64,000 bases of DNA. It comes from Prinia subflava (taxonomy: Eukaryota; Chordata; Aves; Passeriformes; Cisticolidae). The stretch lies in the NCBI RefSeq assembly GCF_021018805.1, contig NW_026960614.1:1612001-1676000 (forward strand), written 5' to 3'. The translations under genes were made by a program, and so were the position numbers. The notes beneath the pieces were generated by a model. That model did not search any database. It saw only the letters and a list, made by a program, of their open reading frames with translations, and was not told the origin of the DNA. This document shows positions 53,517 to 64,000 of the stretch, one piece after another. The number at the start of each line of letters is the position of its first letter. Position 1 is the stretch's first letter.

Positions 53517-53735
53517 ATAGTGGCTCTTGATCATGTGTCAGTTGGTTGGGCTTTTGATCTTGTGCTAGTTGGTCGGACTCCTGATCTTGTACTAGTTGAC
53601 TGGGCTTCTGATTTTGTGTTAGTTGGTTCAGCTTCTGATTTTGTGTCAGTTGGTTGGGCTTCTGATTGTGTATCAGTTGGTTCAGCTTTTGACTGGGTGT
53701 CGAGAAGTATTGAGGATCTTTCACCTGGATCATCA
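53517..53735 (-). repeat. Heptapeptide repeats in ERVL-L Gag linker
   Basis: About nine tandem 21-24-bp units on the minus strand code for QNQKPNQLT-type repeats (NQL-T/V/A-Q-N/D-Q-K/E). K has a short DDDDP linker here with no repeats. Interrupted by no stop in frame 53500-53736. Confidence 0.85.
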
Positions 53736-53762
53736 TCTACTAGTTGATCGATTTTTCATTTG

Positions 53763-55612
53763 TGTAGCAATGCATCTGTATAACAGGCCATTTTGATGCA
53801 CCAGCCAAACTGTTTATGAGAAATCTTACCAAGCCACCTGCAGTCTTGTTTTCAGGGTTCTCAGGAATTCATCAAGGTTACTGGGAAAAAACAGGATTAA
53901 AATAAGAACAGAGAGCCTAAGAAACTGTTGTCATGGGTTGGTGCTGGCCAGATGCCTGTGCACTTATGAGCGTATGTTTTTCTTAATGAACTACTGTGAG
54001 ATGTGGTCAAGAACAGACCAGAGCAGGCTTAAAACTTGAAATAGACAGGAAACTTTATTAAACTACATAAGAACAGAAAAATAGAAAAGAAAAGAAAACT
54101 TAAACACACAAAAAAACCAGAAATGAAAACCTCCTAGAACATTTCTTCTCCTCTCTCTATTTCCACCCCTTGCACGCTCAAACTGTTAACACTTACACAT
54201 CACCTTCTATCTTACTTGCTTAAACTAAAAACCTTGGGTTCTTAATCAAAGTCATCATTACTCAAAAAGAACTAATCTTCCATTCATCTAGGGAGAGAAG
54301 AGTCTCTCTCGCACTATAGACTCTACAGGAAACACAGGTCTACCCTCTTGTGTTTCTATGTCACCCACGGCACCATCTGGAGAAGTCTGCCATGGTGACA
54401 CCCTCCTTTCTATGTCTAGTGCTTTCACCACCGTCTATGGACTAAAACTGCATATAGGGCTCTTTTAAGGATGCTTGGCTAATTACTAAAAACTAGCTAT
54501 CTTCTCATATTGGGACAAGCAGTCTCGCCCACATATACCCTTGGGGCCAAGGGTTTCTAAGAAGAGAGATCTTCATCCCTTAAGACAGAGGGCGCTACTA
54601 CACCTTCTTCCTCTCTTCTCTGTTCGCTCTACTCTTACAGTGGCAATTACTGCTACAAAGTCTTTAGTTCGAGCCAAATGTATCTACTTAAATACAGTCT
54701 TATATTCAGGGAAATTCAGGTTTAGTTTATGGCTAACGGCTAACATTATGCAAGAAAAGTCTAGCTCAAAAAGCCACTCCTCTTCATCTCTGCTAATTTG
54801 GGATTTTTTTCTTCTTCCTTTATAATTTCAGTCTCAGGCTGTCTCTCTCTCTTCTGAAACTACCAGCCATGAGAATCAATGTCTGGGAAAAGTTTTCTTC
54901 TGCTTTAGAAAGAGTTAAAAGCTCCTAGCAGGGCCGCAGGCTCAGGCACTCGCAGGCTCGGGCACTCCCACACACACTAGACACTTTCTCCCTGGAGGGA
55001 GGGGGGGAAGGGCACCTCCACAGCTCTCTACCCCTCCATCTTCGATGGGGCTGGCTCAGCTCTAGTCCCATCTACTCTCTTCTCCCCCTGGGGCACCGGC
55101 CTACTTTAGCCTGGCCTCCTGGCCGCATAGTTTCTTTCCCCTTCTCCCACCCAGCCTTGAAAGCTGGACAGGGGAAGAGGAGAAGATGCTTCTCTCCTGA
55201 AAGCGGAACTAAGAAGAAGTCCCTCTGGGAGTCCTTGCTTTTAACCCCTTGTGTTCTCAGAAGCATGTCTAACCCCTCAGTGGCCAGTCCAGGTGCTAAC
55301 ATTCAAACCTGACCATGGATTGGTTTGACTACAACTTCCTAGAAAACCCACTTCCCCTCAAACCAAGACAACTGTCCACAAAGAATGTAAACCCTAGATA
55401 CAGAAGATGTGATGTGATGATGGACATTTGACCAATTGGATGTCCTAAAGGAGATGTACCTGCCTCTTGAACCAGCGACTTGGCCAACCAAGAGATGTGT
55501 GCCCACGTGGGCCAGAGACTTAGAATCTATAATTGGAGTTCTATCGTAAACAATAAGGGGCTTCTGGTGAAATCTTATTGGTTTGCTATTCAGTGGCCCA
55601 TATCCCCCTGCA
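53763..55612 (+). repeat. Solo LTR-M2 in ERVL-L gag, split by LTR-A2
   Basis: It opens TGTAGCAATGCATC and closes ATATCCCCCTGCA. The TSD is catttg against tatttg (one mismatch). Without LTR-A2 it is 403 bp and aligns with LTR-M1. Confidence 0.8.
53929..55370 (-). repeat. Solo LTR-A2 nested in LTR-M2
   Basis: 1442 bp, TGTCATGGGTTGG to CAAACCAAGACA on the plus strand. Perfect TSD actgt (53924-53928 and 55371-55375). LTR-M1 at 15270 shows the empty target. Intact reference copy for A1. Confidence 0.93.
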
Positions 55613-55618
55613 TATTTG

Positions 55619-56600
55619 TGCTTCTTTCTTTTCTTTCTTGCACCAACTGGTAGTATCTTATACTCACTGTCTGGTTTAACTGCTGCCTGAGTAGTTGGGG
55701 TGTTGTTTGTAGCCTGAGTGACTGGGGTAGCTGCTGATTTATCTCCCTGCCCCCCTGCTTCTATCTGATGCCCTACAGTATCTAGCAGCGTGCGATAAGC
55801 ATATGCTAGGGCCCAGCTTATTGCAATGAGCTTTTTCTCTTTAGAGTCATCATGGCAGTACTCCTCCAGATATTTCTTTACTTCATCTGGGTTCTGAATT
55901 TGTTCACGTGAAAATTCCCAAGCTGGGGGAACAGAAAATTCCTTCAAGGTTTGGCCCATTCTCTCCTATTGTCTACACCACTCGGGATTTTCTACACCTG
56001 GGTCTACTTCTGGGTCTATTTTTGGATCAGGGGTCTCATCAGCCCTTCTGGAAATCTCAGACTTTATTCTAGAAAAGCTGCAGACTGCGTAGAGGAAGCT
56101 TACTAGATTAAATACTAGTAAGGTGGTATCTTTAACATTCAGGGGACACTGAACATTCTCCAAAAGTGATGTAACAGATTTAAAAGAGAAGAAGGAAAGG
56201 AAAGGCTGCAAAGCTTCATCCCCTATTCTTCTTCTAAAAATTTGATACAATTACTAATAAATCTCTAAGACATGCTGCTGGAACTAGGACGTCGTGTAGG
56301 ACAAAGAAACTATAAACAAAACATACCTGGCACAAACTCTAGTACCTTTATAAACTTCTTATAAATCATGATCACTGAGCCCAACAAAATAGCAATCTTA
56401 ATTCATGCACCTCTAGTGTAAAAGCTATTGGTTAGAGACAACATTGGAGGTATTTCCAGATAAGAAAAAAACTTTGGGACTAGAAGGGTATTAAAACTTC
56501 AAAAAAGCTTAGGAAACAGAAATGCAGGAAGGACTCCATTCTGAGAGACATTATGAATTCAAAGAGCAACATGGCTACTGACTGTTTTATCTCTACACAA
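55619..56600 (-). pseudogene. gag: ERVL-L gag N-terminal part
   Basis: Minus-strand frames 55339-55959 and 55966-56250 hold MGQTLKEFSVPPAWEF and a hydrophobic stretch (LLVFNLVSFLYAVCS), matching K residues 135-290. Hydrophobic N-terminal sequence continues to about 56600 with stops. Confidence 0.8.
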
Positions 56601-56654
56601 AGTATAACTAAAATGCAATCAATAATTATTACAAGTTTTTTCTACTTTCTTGAG

Positions 56655-56672
56655 CCACGCAGTTGGGAACCA
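56655..56672 (-). promoter_or_regulatory. ERVL-L primer-binding site remnant
   Basis: On the minus strand, TGGTTCCCAACTGCGTGG lies 17 bases from the LTR, and aaagtagaaaaaactt follows as in the K leader. It is too changed for a sure tRNA assignment; tRNA-Ile is inferred from K. Confidence 0.5.
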
Positions 56673-56689
56673 ATAAAAAAAAAATGTAT

Positions 56690-58309
56690 TGTCTTGGTTT
56701 AGGGCAAATTTGGGAGGAAACTTCTGAATAGGGTCTTTCTAGAAAGCAAACTCAAACGGCCCCTCTTTCTAGCCAATTCGGGAAAAAAACTTCCTTGGGG
56801 AAAAGTGGAAAAAACTATTTATTTAACAAACAAAATGCCCACAAGCATAAAGAATGAATAATATGAAACAATAAAACTGCTCGCTGCTCCAAAGAGAGAT
56901 GGTAAACTTGAGAAAATCCTTGCCTGGGGTAGCTCAGCTCACTCAGTTTTTTATTAATCTTAGTCTCTCTGGAGGTCTAGGCCGGGTGGGCAGCAGGAGC
57001 TAGCTCTCAGTGCTCCTCTGTTTTTTTTTTAGTCTGGAGCATATTTAAAGAGTCCCAAGAAAAAGGAGAAAAAAAAAACCAGTCCAGGGAACTTATCTGC
57101 CCTAGCTACCTAAAACTAATTAAAAAGCAAAAAATATCTGCATCCCAGCTTGTCGCTGTTTGCCACGCTCAAATGACCACTTGGAGAATGGAAATTGAGA
57201 GAGGGGACAGAAGGGCAGAAAGGTCTGCCCTTTGTTTATTACATCCTATTATATACTTTCAGAAAGGTGACCATGGATTGGAGGGTGGAATCCCACCCCC
57301 CATCCACAATTGGCCAAAAGGACTGCCAGACAACCTCCTCTTCTCCTGGAGAAGAATGCAAAACAATGGCACTATTTACAAAAAAACAATCTCCTGTTTA
57401 CATGAGCAGAGTGTGAGAAAGTAAGAACTTCTTCAGTATGAATGCTCAGAAAACTAGGAAATCTCATGGTGACACCAGCTGCTGGTCTGTGCTTCAGATG
57501 AACTACTGTTCGGAGAGGAATGTGCAGGAGTGAGAGTTGTTTTCAAAACAAACCTGGGGCTTCTTCATAGTCGAGTTCTTATCCCCAAGATTCAGTGGTA
57601 GTGTCCTTTGCCCTCTGAAACACCTCGCATCAGCAGCAGAATAGTCAGGAGTCACCATCTCAGGTTTTCCAAGGTTGTTTATTCTTTCTTAAGTCAGTTC
57701 TTTCTGTGCTCTGCCAAAGTTCCTACTGCAGCAGAGAACTCGTGGCGACTCCTCCTGACTGGGAGGGTCTTGACTTCTTATACTACACGTTACATGTCTA
57801 TTATTTACAGTTCATTACCAATGCCTACTACCTATGCTAGACAGGTCATATCTACTCTAAGCCAATCTCTTGTGACCCAGCACTGCAGAAGATGGAGGGC
57901 AAGAACAAGAAGAAAGAAGAACAGGTCCAAACCCTGATTCCTCCATCTTGGCTCTTCAGCCTCCATTCTAAAAAAAACCAAATTCTACTTTTTCACCCTG
58001 TGATAAACTAACTGCTACTCATTTCACACTCTTGAGACTTGTAATTCCTCCTGGGCTCTGTGCCAAGGTTTCCAACCCCCCTGTACAGAGTCCAAACCCC
58101 CCTGTACAGGTTCCAAACCTCCTGCTCGGGTCCTACACCCCTCTGCCGGGGTCCCAGATCCTCCAGGGCGATCAGAGAGATGCCCTGGACTCTGACACTT
58201 CATTCCCTCTTTTGCTCTCAGGGCCAGTCTTAAAGGCACAGAACTAAATATACAGCACAGACAGAACAGATGATTGGGGATACAAGCATCATTAAGTCAC
58301 CCTAGGACA
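56690..58309 (-). repeat. ERVL-L 5' LTR, split by LTR-D3
   Basis: On the plus strand TGTCTTGGTTTAGGGC to CACCCTAGGACA. About 1.29 kb without D3. It is B-type: the end at 58309 matches the start of LTR-B2 in reverse. Confidence 0.88.
57151..57474 (-). repeat. Solo LTR-D3 in the ERVL-L 5' LTR
   Basis: 324 bp, plus-strand ends TGTCGCTGTTTG and CATGGTGACA. Perfect 6-bp TSD ccagct (57145-57150 and 57475-57480). Confidence 0.9.
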
Positions 58310-58314
58310 CACAT

Positions 58315-61040
58315 CCAATCTTTTTTTAAACACACCAAGGGATGGTGACTCTACCACCCCCCCCTTGGGCAGACAGTTCCAGTGCTTTATCACTCTTTCT
58401 GTAAAAAACATTTTCCTAACATCCAACCTAAATTTCTCTTGGCGCAGCTTAAGACTGTGTTGTCTCGTTCTGTCAGTTGCTGCCTGGAGAATGAGATCAA
58501 GCCCCACCTGACTACAACCACCCTTCACGTAGTTGTAGAGAGTGATAAGGTCAACTCTGAGTCTCTTTTTCTCCAGGCTAAACAACCCCAGCTCCCTCAG
58601 TCATTCCTCATAGGGCTTGTGTTCCAAGCCCCTCACCAACCTTTTTGCCCTCATTTGAAAGCGTTCAGGCATCTCAATGTCCTTCATAAACTGAAGGGCC
58701 CAGAACTGGACACAGTACTCAAGGTGTGGCTTCAAGAGTGCCAAGTACAGGGAAAGAACGACTGCCCTGCTCCTGTGTAGTGGTTTCAAGTTCGCCAATT
58801 TCCGTTTCCCAAAATTAGTGTTGTGGTCTGATTATCTACCAGAATAATTTACTCTCTTTCTGCTGTGAGATAAGATTAGAAAAAAAGCAAAGCAGGCTCA
58901 AACTTAAAAGGTATAAAGATAGGTTTATTAGCATAACGACAAGAGAGAAAAAAAACCAATAAGAATCATAATAAAACTTTCAAAACGCTTTTCTTCTCCC
59001 CCAACTTTTTTTCTTTTTTACAGACAATGTATAAAGACATAACTTGGAACTCTAGATCAGTACCACTTATAAAATAGTCATTCATCCCTCCATTTAAAGA
59101 GACAAGTATCTTTTGGTCTGTTATGGTAACTTTCCACAAGAAAGAACATTCATCTTGTGGCTTTTAACTCTCACAAAAACAGCTGCCTGGGAAAATCTGC
59201 AATTGTGAGACACCTCCTATATTATGCAGCCTTTCCTGCGGCTGCATATGGGCCATGAAATTCATTGGGATATCATTTAAAAGATGAACGGTTCCAAATG
59301 CAAAGGTTTTTTTCATCTGTCTCTAAAATCATCTCCATCTAAAGAACCAGAGATGATCTTTTTCCCTGGAGGGCAGAGGGCTTCATATCACTTTATCTTA
59401 CTCTGTTCAAGCTTCTCATAAGATCACAGCTACTTCAATACTTACTTAGTCCATAACAAACACTTTTGCTCAAATCTACAGTCTGAATACTCTCATCATC
59501 TCCCCAATGTATTTTTTTTCACGGTTTAAAGGGATATTCTAGCATGTTACAGTCTGTTACCACTGCTCACAAAAGACCTGCAGCCCAAAAACTAAGGCAT
59601 CTTCTTCATCTCCTCATCAAAGATGCCACTTTTCTTCAACTGACCCTGATATCTTCATAGTGTTTCTTTACATGTCTCTCACTCTGGCTTTTCTCTCAGA
59701 GAAGGGTTAGTGCTTTGCAAGCTTTATCTGTGCAGTGAAAGAGTTAAAATCTTGCCTGTGTCTCTTCCTCTTAGGCTGCAGCTTACAGTGTTAGATTTCA
59801 AAGCCACACTGATGGGGGGGGAGGGGTGGAGGGGCTTAGGAATGGCAGCCAGGATCTCAGTAGCTAGGTAGGCTGATGGATGCCTCCCCCACCCCTCAGA
59901 CTCATTGGGGTGGGCCCAGTCCAGCCCAGGCTCAGAGCTATTCCTGCAGGCCCGGGGGCCATCTCCCTCGGCCCGACTGGAAGTGGAGCAGGCCTTAAGG
60001 TTGGCTGGATGTTAGTAACTGTGGCCTCCCCTTCCCCCTGGCAGCAGCTGCTGGGCCTGGGAGTCACCCGGCCAGTGGGCTTCCTGGGAAAGGCCTGGCC
60101 TTGGCAGGGCCCAGCTGGTGCCCCCCCCCCGTGGCAAGGAGGGAGCCAGGACCAGCTTACCTCCCCCAAGGCAGGAAGAAAAAAGAAACTTTTCCCAGTA
60201 TTCTCTGATTTTAACATGTATATTCCCAGAGGTGTGTCTACTTTCTACTGGTTTAACCAGGTATCAATATTCAACCTTAGTTACTGATTGAGTTTTGCTA
60301 TAACTTCCTAGAAAAGTTACTTCATGGCAAAATCACCACATCCTGCTGGACACACTATTCCTGATATAGGCCAGGATGCTGTTGACCTTCTTGGCCACCA
60401 AGGCACACTGCTGGCTCATGTTCAGTCTGCTGTCGACCAGTACCCCCAGGTCCCTTTCTGCCTGGGCACTGTCCAGCCACACCGTTCCCAGCCTGTTTTG
60501 CTGCAGGGGGTTATTGCGGCCAAAATGCAGGACTTGGCACTTGGACTTATTAAACTGCATCTTATTGGACTCTGCCCATCCATCCAACCATTCCGGGTCT
60601 CTTTGCAGAGCCCTCCTACCTTCCAACAGATAGACACAAGCTCCCAGCTTAGTGTTGTCCATAAATTTACTAATGACAGACTCAATACCCTCATCCATGT
60701 CGCCAACAAAAATATTGAACAGAACTGGCCCTAGCACAGACCCCTGAGAGACACCACTAGTGATTGGCCACCAGCTGGATGTAGCACTGTCCATTACCAC
60801 TCTCTGGGCCCAGCCATCCAGCCAGTTCATAACCCAGCAAAGTGTGTTACTCTCCAAGCTGTGGGCTGCCAGCTTTTCCAGGAGTTTACTGTGGGAGAGT
60901 GTCACAGGCCTTGCTGAAGTCCAAATAGACAACATCCACAGTTTTTCCCACATCCACCAGGTGGGTCACCTGGTCATAAAAGGAGATCAGGTTGGTCAAA
61001 CACGACCTACCCCTCCTAAACCCATGCTGGCTGGGTCAGT
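58315..61040 (-). pseudogene. CR1 LINE, reverse transcriptase and 3' part (split by LTR-F2)
   Basis: 58292-58798 codes on the minus strand for the CR1 ORF2 C-terminus ([43 protein letters not shown]). 60333-60953 is the RT palm region ([46 protein letters not shown]), where FMDNTK stands where an A-DDTK catalytic motif is expected. The element is 5'-truncated near 61040 and its 3' tail is at 38248-38359. It is the outermost layer of the nested locus. Confidence 0.92.
58776..60340 (-). repeat. Solo LTR-F2 in CR1
   Basis: 1565 bp, plus-strand ends TGTAGTGGTTTCAAG and CAAAATCACCACA. Perfect TSD tcctg (58771-58775 and 60341-60345). It is the uninterrupted reference for F1. A GC-rich patch lies at 59800-60180. 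Confidence 0.9.
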
Positions 61041-61267
61041 CGCTCATATGTAATGAGTTCAAAAGGCTTAGTTAAATCTGGCATCCCCAGAGCTGGGGCT
61101 GGCATCAAGGCATGTTTCAACTGTTTAAATGCAACCCTTGTACTTTCTGTCCACATGATGGTTCCCTTTTTGGCTGCTTTAAGGGCTCCATACAGAGGTT
61201 TTACCAGTAGTCCATAATTTGGTATCCAATATGATTCTGAGTGAATCTGGGGTTTATTCGGAAGCAT
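61016..61267 (-). pseudogene. pol: Gammaretrovirus-like reverse transcriptase fragment
   Basis: An 83-codon minus-strand frame has YWIPNYGLLVKPLYGALK, AFKQLKHALMPAPALGMPDL and TKPFELITYE, the RT connection stretch of ERV1/gammaretroviral pol. It is cut by the CR1 5' end and by LTR-E or its flank. Confidence 0.8.
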
Positions 61268-61366
61268 AAGTATATATATCTTTACTCCTAAGAGCTTTTT
61301 AGGCTACAGCTTACAGATGTGATCACAGTTCTAGAATAAATCTGTCTTCTTGACATTTTTCACAGT

Positions 61367-62646
61367 TGTCTCCAAAGTCATGGTAAAGGAGCGTTGCCTA
61401 GGTCGTTGTACGGGTATATAGTCTCTAAAAGGTCTTACAGCATTTTAGTGTCTAAACAGAGTAATTTATTTATACAAAAGCACATATCTGAAGGCATAAG
61501 AGTTCTGAGAGCGGCCTTATTCTACAATCAATTATAAACCTAGGCAAACAAAGTCTAAACAAGACAATAACCAAAGCATAGAAATCTTAACACACACAAC
61601 TCTAATGAAACAGCAAACAAAGCATAGAATTCCTAACAAGCAAAACTAGTAAGACTATAAGCAAAGCACATATCTGACATTACAGCCTCTAGGTAAATCA
61701 GCCTCCCATCTCCTGATCCCAAGCAAGGTTTTCCAACCGTGGGGTCACAATGACAGAAAGGGATCACAAGATCACAGATCCCAGACAAGGGTCCCGGCCG
61801 CGGGGATCACAGTGGCAATGGAGGGGTCCCCAACTTGGCAGAGTTCCCAAACACAGGGTCGCAGGGACAAGGAGGGGTCCCTGGGGTCCTGCACCCTCGC
61901 AGGGGGAAGGAACGGGACCCCAGGGCCCAGATCCCAGGCTACCTTTAGAATCCCATCTGGCTCCCTTGCAGGGCTCCTTCCTCAGGCTGCAGGAGGTGGA
62001 GGTTGGATCGATAGATCAGATTGATCACTCAACCGCTGACTGACTGACACAGAGGCTTTTTATCCCAAATTGCAAAATGCATATTCATATTTTTTATCTA
62101 CACACTAACCAATCTAGGTACAATTCTAAAGTTCGTAAAAACTACGAAAATCAGCGTCAAAACCTACGCACATAGCATATCTATTAACGTAAAACTCTGT
62201 CTTACTAGCATAAGGTTCTACCTTGTTGTACATAAAACTCATACTAAAAATTATAAACAGTACCCTACTCTATTTTTGTTATGTCTGTACTCTATCACTA
62301 AGCCTGAAGCTGTGTCCTTCTACACTGAACTAGGACTTAGGGCATGTAAAACTTAAGGCTCAGGGTTAGATTTCTACTTTATGTATCTAAAGCTTTTATA
62401 TATTCTAATTTTTCTAAAGGTTTTAATTCTATCTCTGTACTTTTCACTCTCTGCGGAGGATCCATGGAAACATGGACTCCGACAGAGCGTGAAGAATATG
62501 TGTCTGTGTTGACCTAGAAGTAGAAACTAGTTTGTTTAGTTCTGCCTCAGATACACACTGTCAGAGAGACCTGCTGCTGCTGCTGCTGCTACTGCTGTCT
62601 TGCTCTGTTTAACTCTTTCCTTGCACCAACACCTGTTCACCCAACA
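61367..62646 (-). repeat. 3' LTR of betaretrovirus-like provirus E
   Basis: The right edge is fixed by the PPT; on the minus strand it opens TGTTGGGTGAACAGG. A reverse-strand tttatttata near 61465 suits polyadenylation. The left edge TGTCTCCAAAG (61367) is a guess. The length of about 1.28 kb is long for this class and may include another insertion. Confidence 0.6.
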
Positions 62647-62666
62647 ACTCCCCCTTCTCTATTTTT
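62647..62666 (-). promoter_or_regulatory. Provirus E polypurine tract
   Basis: On the minus strand, aatagagaagggggagt precedes the LTR. Confidence 0.75.
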
Positions 62667-62829
62667 AGATGTCATGGACAAAGCAAGTGCAAACATTGCT
62701 TATTTTTGTGTGCCTTTAATGGCTCTAATTATGTTGAAAAGGACAAGACAGAAATTAAAAAATATATCACTCCTAGACAACCTAATCCAATAAAACCCCA
62801 AACTCATAAATTTATTCCTGAAAACCATT

Positions 62830-63127
62830 TTTTTGATTTATCCAAGTAAGATAATTTTTTAAGTCTGTCAGTGCTTTTTGTTCCTCCAGAGTTTGCAAAT
62901 CTCTGAGTTGATCTTTTAATTGAGTGTGAAGTGAGTGGATATCTTGTCTTTATCAAAGGTTCCTTGGAGGTGGTTTTTGATTATTTTCCAATTCTGTTCT
63001 GTTTCATTTCACGGAAGAGGAGTGACACATAAAGAGTTATGTATGTGTTCCCAATCGCAGTGTAAAGATATGTGGGTTTTTTGAGCCTCAACTCTTTCGC
63101 CAATCCACAAAAGAACACTTTCCAAGG
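62830..63127 (-). pseudogene. env: Provirus E env, TM part downstream of LTR-D4
   Basis: Minus-strand reading right after the TSD begins with VLLWIGERVE and has HISLHCDWEHIHNSLCVTP, a TM ectodomain cysteine region. Stops then appear. Further on, a helical stretch leads toward the lost membrane anchor. Confidence 0.7.
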
Positions 63128-63456
63128 TGTTGCCATGAGTTTTCCTAGTTTGCTGAGCGTTCATACTAAAGTAGAAGTGTGTAGCTTCTCACGCTCCTTA
63201 ATGTAAACAGAAGATCATGTTTTGTAAATATTGCCATTGTTATGAATTCCTTCTACAAGAGAAGGGGAGGTTGAATGACAGCCTCCTTGACCAACGTGGG
63301 TAAGAGGTGGGGATGCCCACTCTCCAATCCATGGGCACCTTGCTAAAGGTATATAATAGGAAGAATAAACAAAGGGCAGGTCTTCTGCCCTGCTTGCTCT
63401 GATCAACCCAGACCTCTGTCTCTGAGTGTCCTTATCTGGCTAGGCTTGTGGTGATA
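63128..63456 (+). repeat. Solo LTR-D4 in env of provirus E
   Basis: 329 bp, TGTTGCCATGAG to TTGTGGTGATA, perfect 6-bp TSD ccaagg (63122-63127 and 63457-63462). AATAAA near 63364. Terminal TA instead of CA, as in D2. Confidence 0.9.
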
Positions 63457-63462
63457 CCAAGG

Positions 63463-64000
63463 CATCTAATCTGGTCATTATTTCCTTGTCAATTTGCTCT
63501 TGTGTTTGTAATACTTTTGTAATATTGGTCAGAGCTTGTCCCATGGTGTGGGCAGTTTGAATGGAATTGGTTAAAGCTGCAACAGATGCAGAGGCTGTGG
63601 TTAAAACTATTACAGCAGAAATGATGGCAAAGATCAACCAACTGAGAAATTTGCAAACTCGTTTCTTACTCTTTTGGATTTCCTCCTGGAATAATCGAGC
63701 CAATTGTGAGAGTCCATCTTGTCTTTCCCAAGTCCAAGTCAGATTTACAGGTACCCAAATTTCAGGTCTTCTCTTAAATGTAAGAAGGACAGAAAAGTTA
63801 TTCATATCTTCATTGGTTACACATGACTTAACAAAAGACTTAGCAGACAGAAAATACAAGCCATTCTTATAATCAACTGAAAAATCATTAGCTAAAGCAA
63901 AAACATATGGATGTGAAGTACAAGTCATTAGTGATTGTTTCTTTAACAATGTCAAATTTGCAATGGTAGTATTCTTGTTCAAGTTCACCTGGTGTATGGT
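63463..64000 (-). pseudogene. env: Provirus E env: end of SU and start of TM, open to the window edge
   Basis: A minus-strand frame (63440-63988, 182 codons) includes the SU end (RPEIWVPVNLTWTWERQDGL), a basic cleavage-like QKSKKR, a hydrophobic fusion-peptide/TM start (FLSWLIFAIISAVIVLTTAS) and a heptad helix (ALTNITKVLQTQEQIDKE). This is betaretrovirus/ERVK-type Env. The last residues come from LTR-D4. The beginning lies beyond the window. Confidence 0.85.

Larger units (their letters stand above)
38360..58309 (-). mobile_element. ERVL-L: minus-strand ERVL provirus holding several later insertions
   Basis: The TSD cacat (38355-38359 and 58310-58314) and rejoining of a CR1 across the gap fix the ends. 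Without nested ERVL-K, M2/A2, D2, D3 and T it is about 7 kb: 5' LTR 56690-58309, PBS region, gag, protease, pol, 3' LTR remnant 38360-38900. The coding strand shows an excess of G-to-A changes against ERVL-K, creating many Trp-to-stop codons. It has no env, as is usual for ERVL. Confidence 0.9.

Noticed and set aside
53500..53747. Plus-strand frame of Val/Asp/Trp repeats (DFVSVGWAS-type)
   Set aside because: Antisense of the Gag heptapeptide repeat. The provirus sense strand is minus.
59864..60287. Pro/Gly-rich frames on both strands in LTR-F2
   Set aside because: GC-rich patch in an LTR with overlapping frames. F1 has no conserved counterpart frame.

Overview
The window reads as vertebrate, almost certainly avian, repeat-dense DNA. 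I found no intact host gene. The avian signals are a CR1 LINE with typical RT and 3' tail, ERVL-type proviruses with 5-bp target-site duplications (TSDs) and no env, and long LTRs (1.1-1.8 kb). Density and nesting fit a poorly recombining or heterochromatic region, for example a W chromosome. That placement is inference. Element letters used here are labels of convenience, not database names. Boundaries rest on LTR pairs, TSDs, primer-binding sites (PBS) and polypurine tracts (PPT) read by eye.

Layout. (1) 1-17.5 kb: a degraded plus-strand ERVL (N) runs through the region. It is split by solo LTR-A1, which is itself split by the young non-coding provirus ERV-G, by the minus-strand provirus ERV-P, and by LTR-O, which contains LTR-M1. 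(2) 17.5-29.8 kb: a minus-strand betaretrovirus-like provirus (V; matrix, capsid, nucleocapsid, dUTPase, protease) is split by LTR-A3, LTR-Z with LTR-B2, provirus ERV-C, and an LTR-like block. (3) 29.8-38.2 kb: gammaretrovirus-like integrase scraps, solo LTRs F, J, H and I, and anonymous AT-rich DNA. (4) 38.2-61.0 kb: a minus-strand CR1 was hit by ERVL-L (38360-58309, TSD cacat). L was hit by ERVL-K (39739-49548), and K by betaretrovirus-like ERVK-S (44372-48499, TSD tgggtg). L also carries LTRs D2, D3, T and M2 (with A2 inside), and the CR1 carries LTR-F2. (5) 61.0-64.0 kb: a gammaretrovirus-like RT scrap, then the 3' part of a minus-strand betaretrovirus-like provirus (E) with LTR and env, split by LTR-D4.

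The open reading frames worth reading as proteins are K Gag and K Pol (RT, RNase H, integrase with catalytic residues visible), S Gag matrix, E env, and fragments in V, L and N. K lacks nucleocapsid and protease through an internal deletion, and S and V are large-scale wrecks. ERV-G, ERV-P and ERV-C keep LTRs, PBS and PPT but little or no recognisable retroviral coding sequence. They look like non-autonomous passengers mobilised in trans. ERV-C additionally contains a tRNA-Lys(CUU)-like sequence next to a TONSL-like coding segment.

The most interesting signals are the four-deep nesting CR1<L<K<S, a coding-strand G-to-A excess in L but not in its nested relative K (cytidine-deaminase-like), the young non-coding ERV-G with a GC-rich interior and one LTR mismatch by eye, and the tRNA/host-like cargo of ERV-C.
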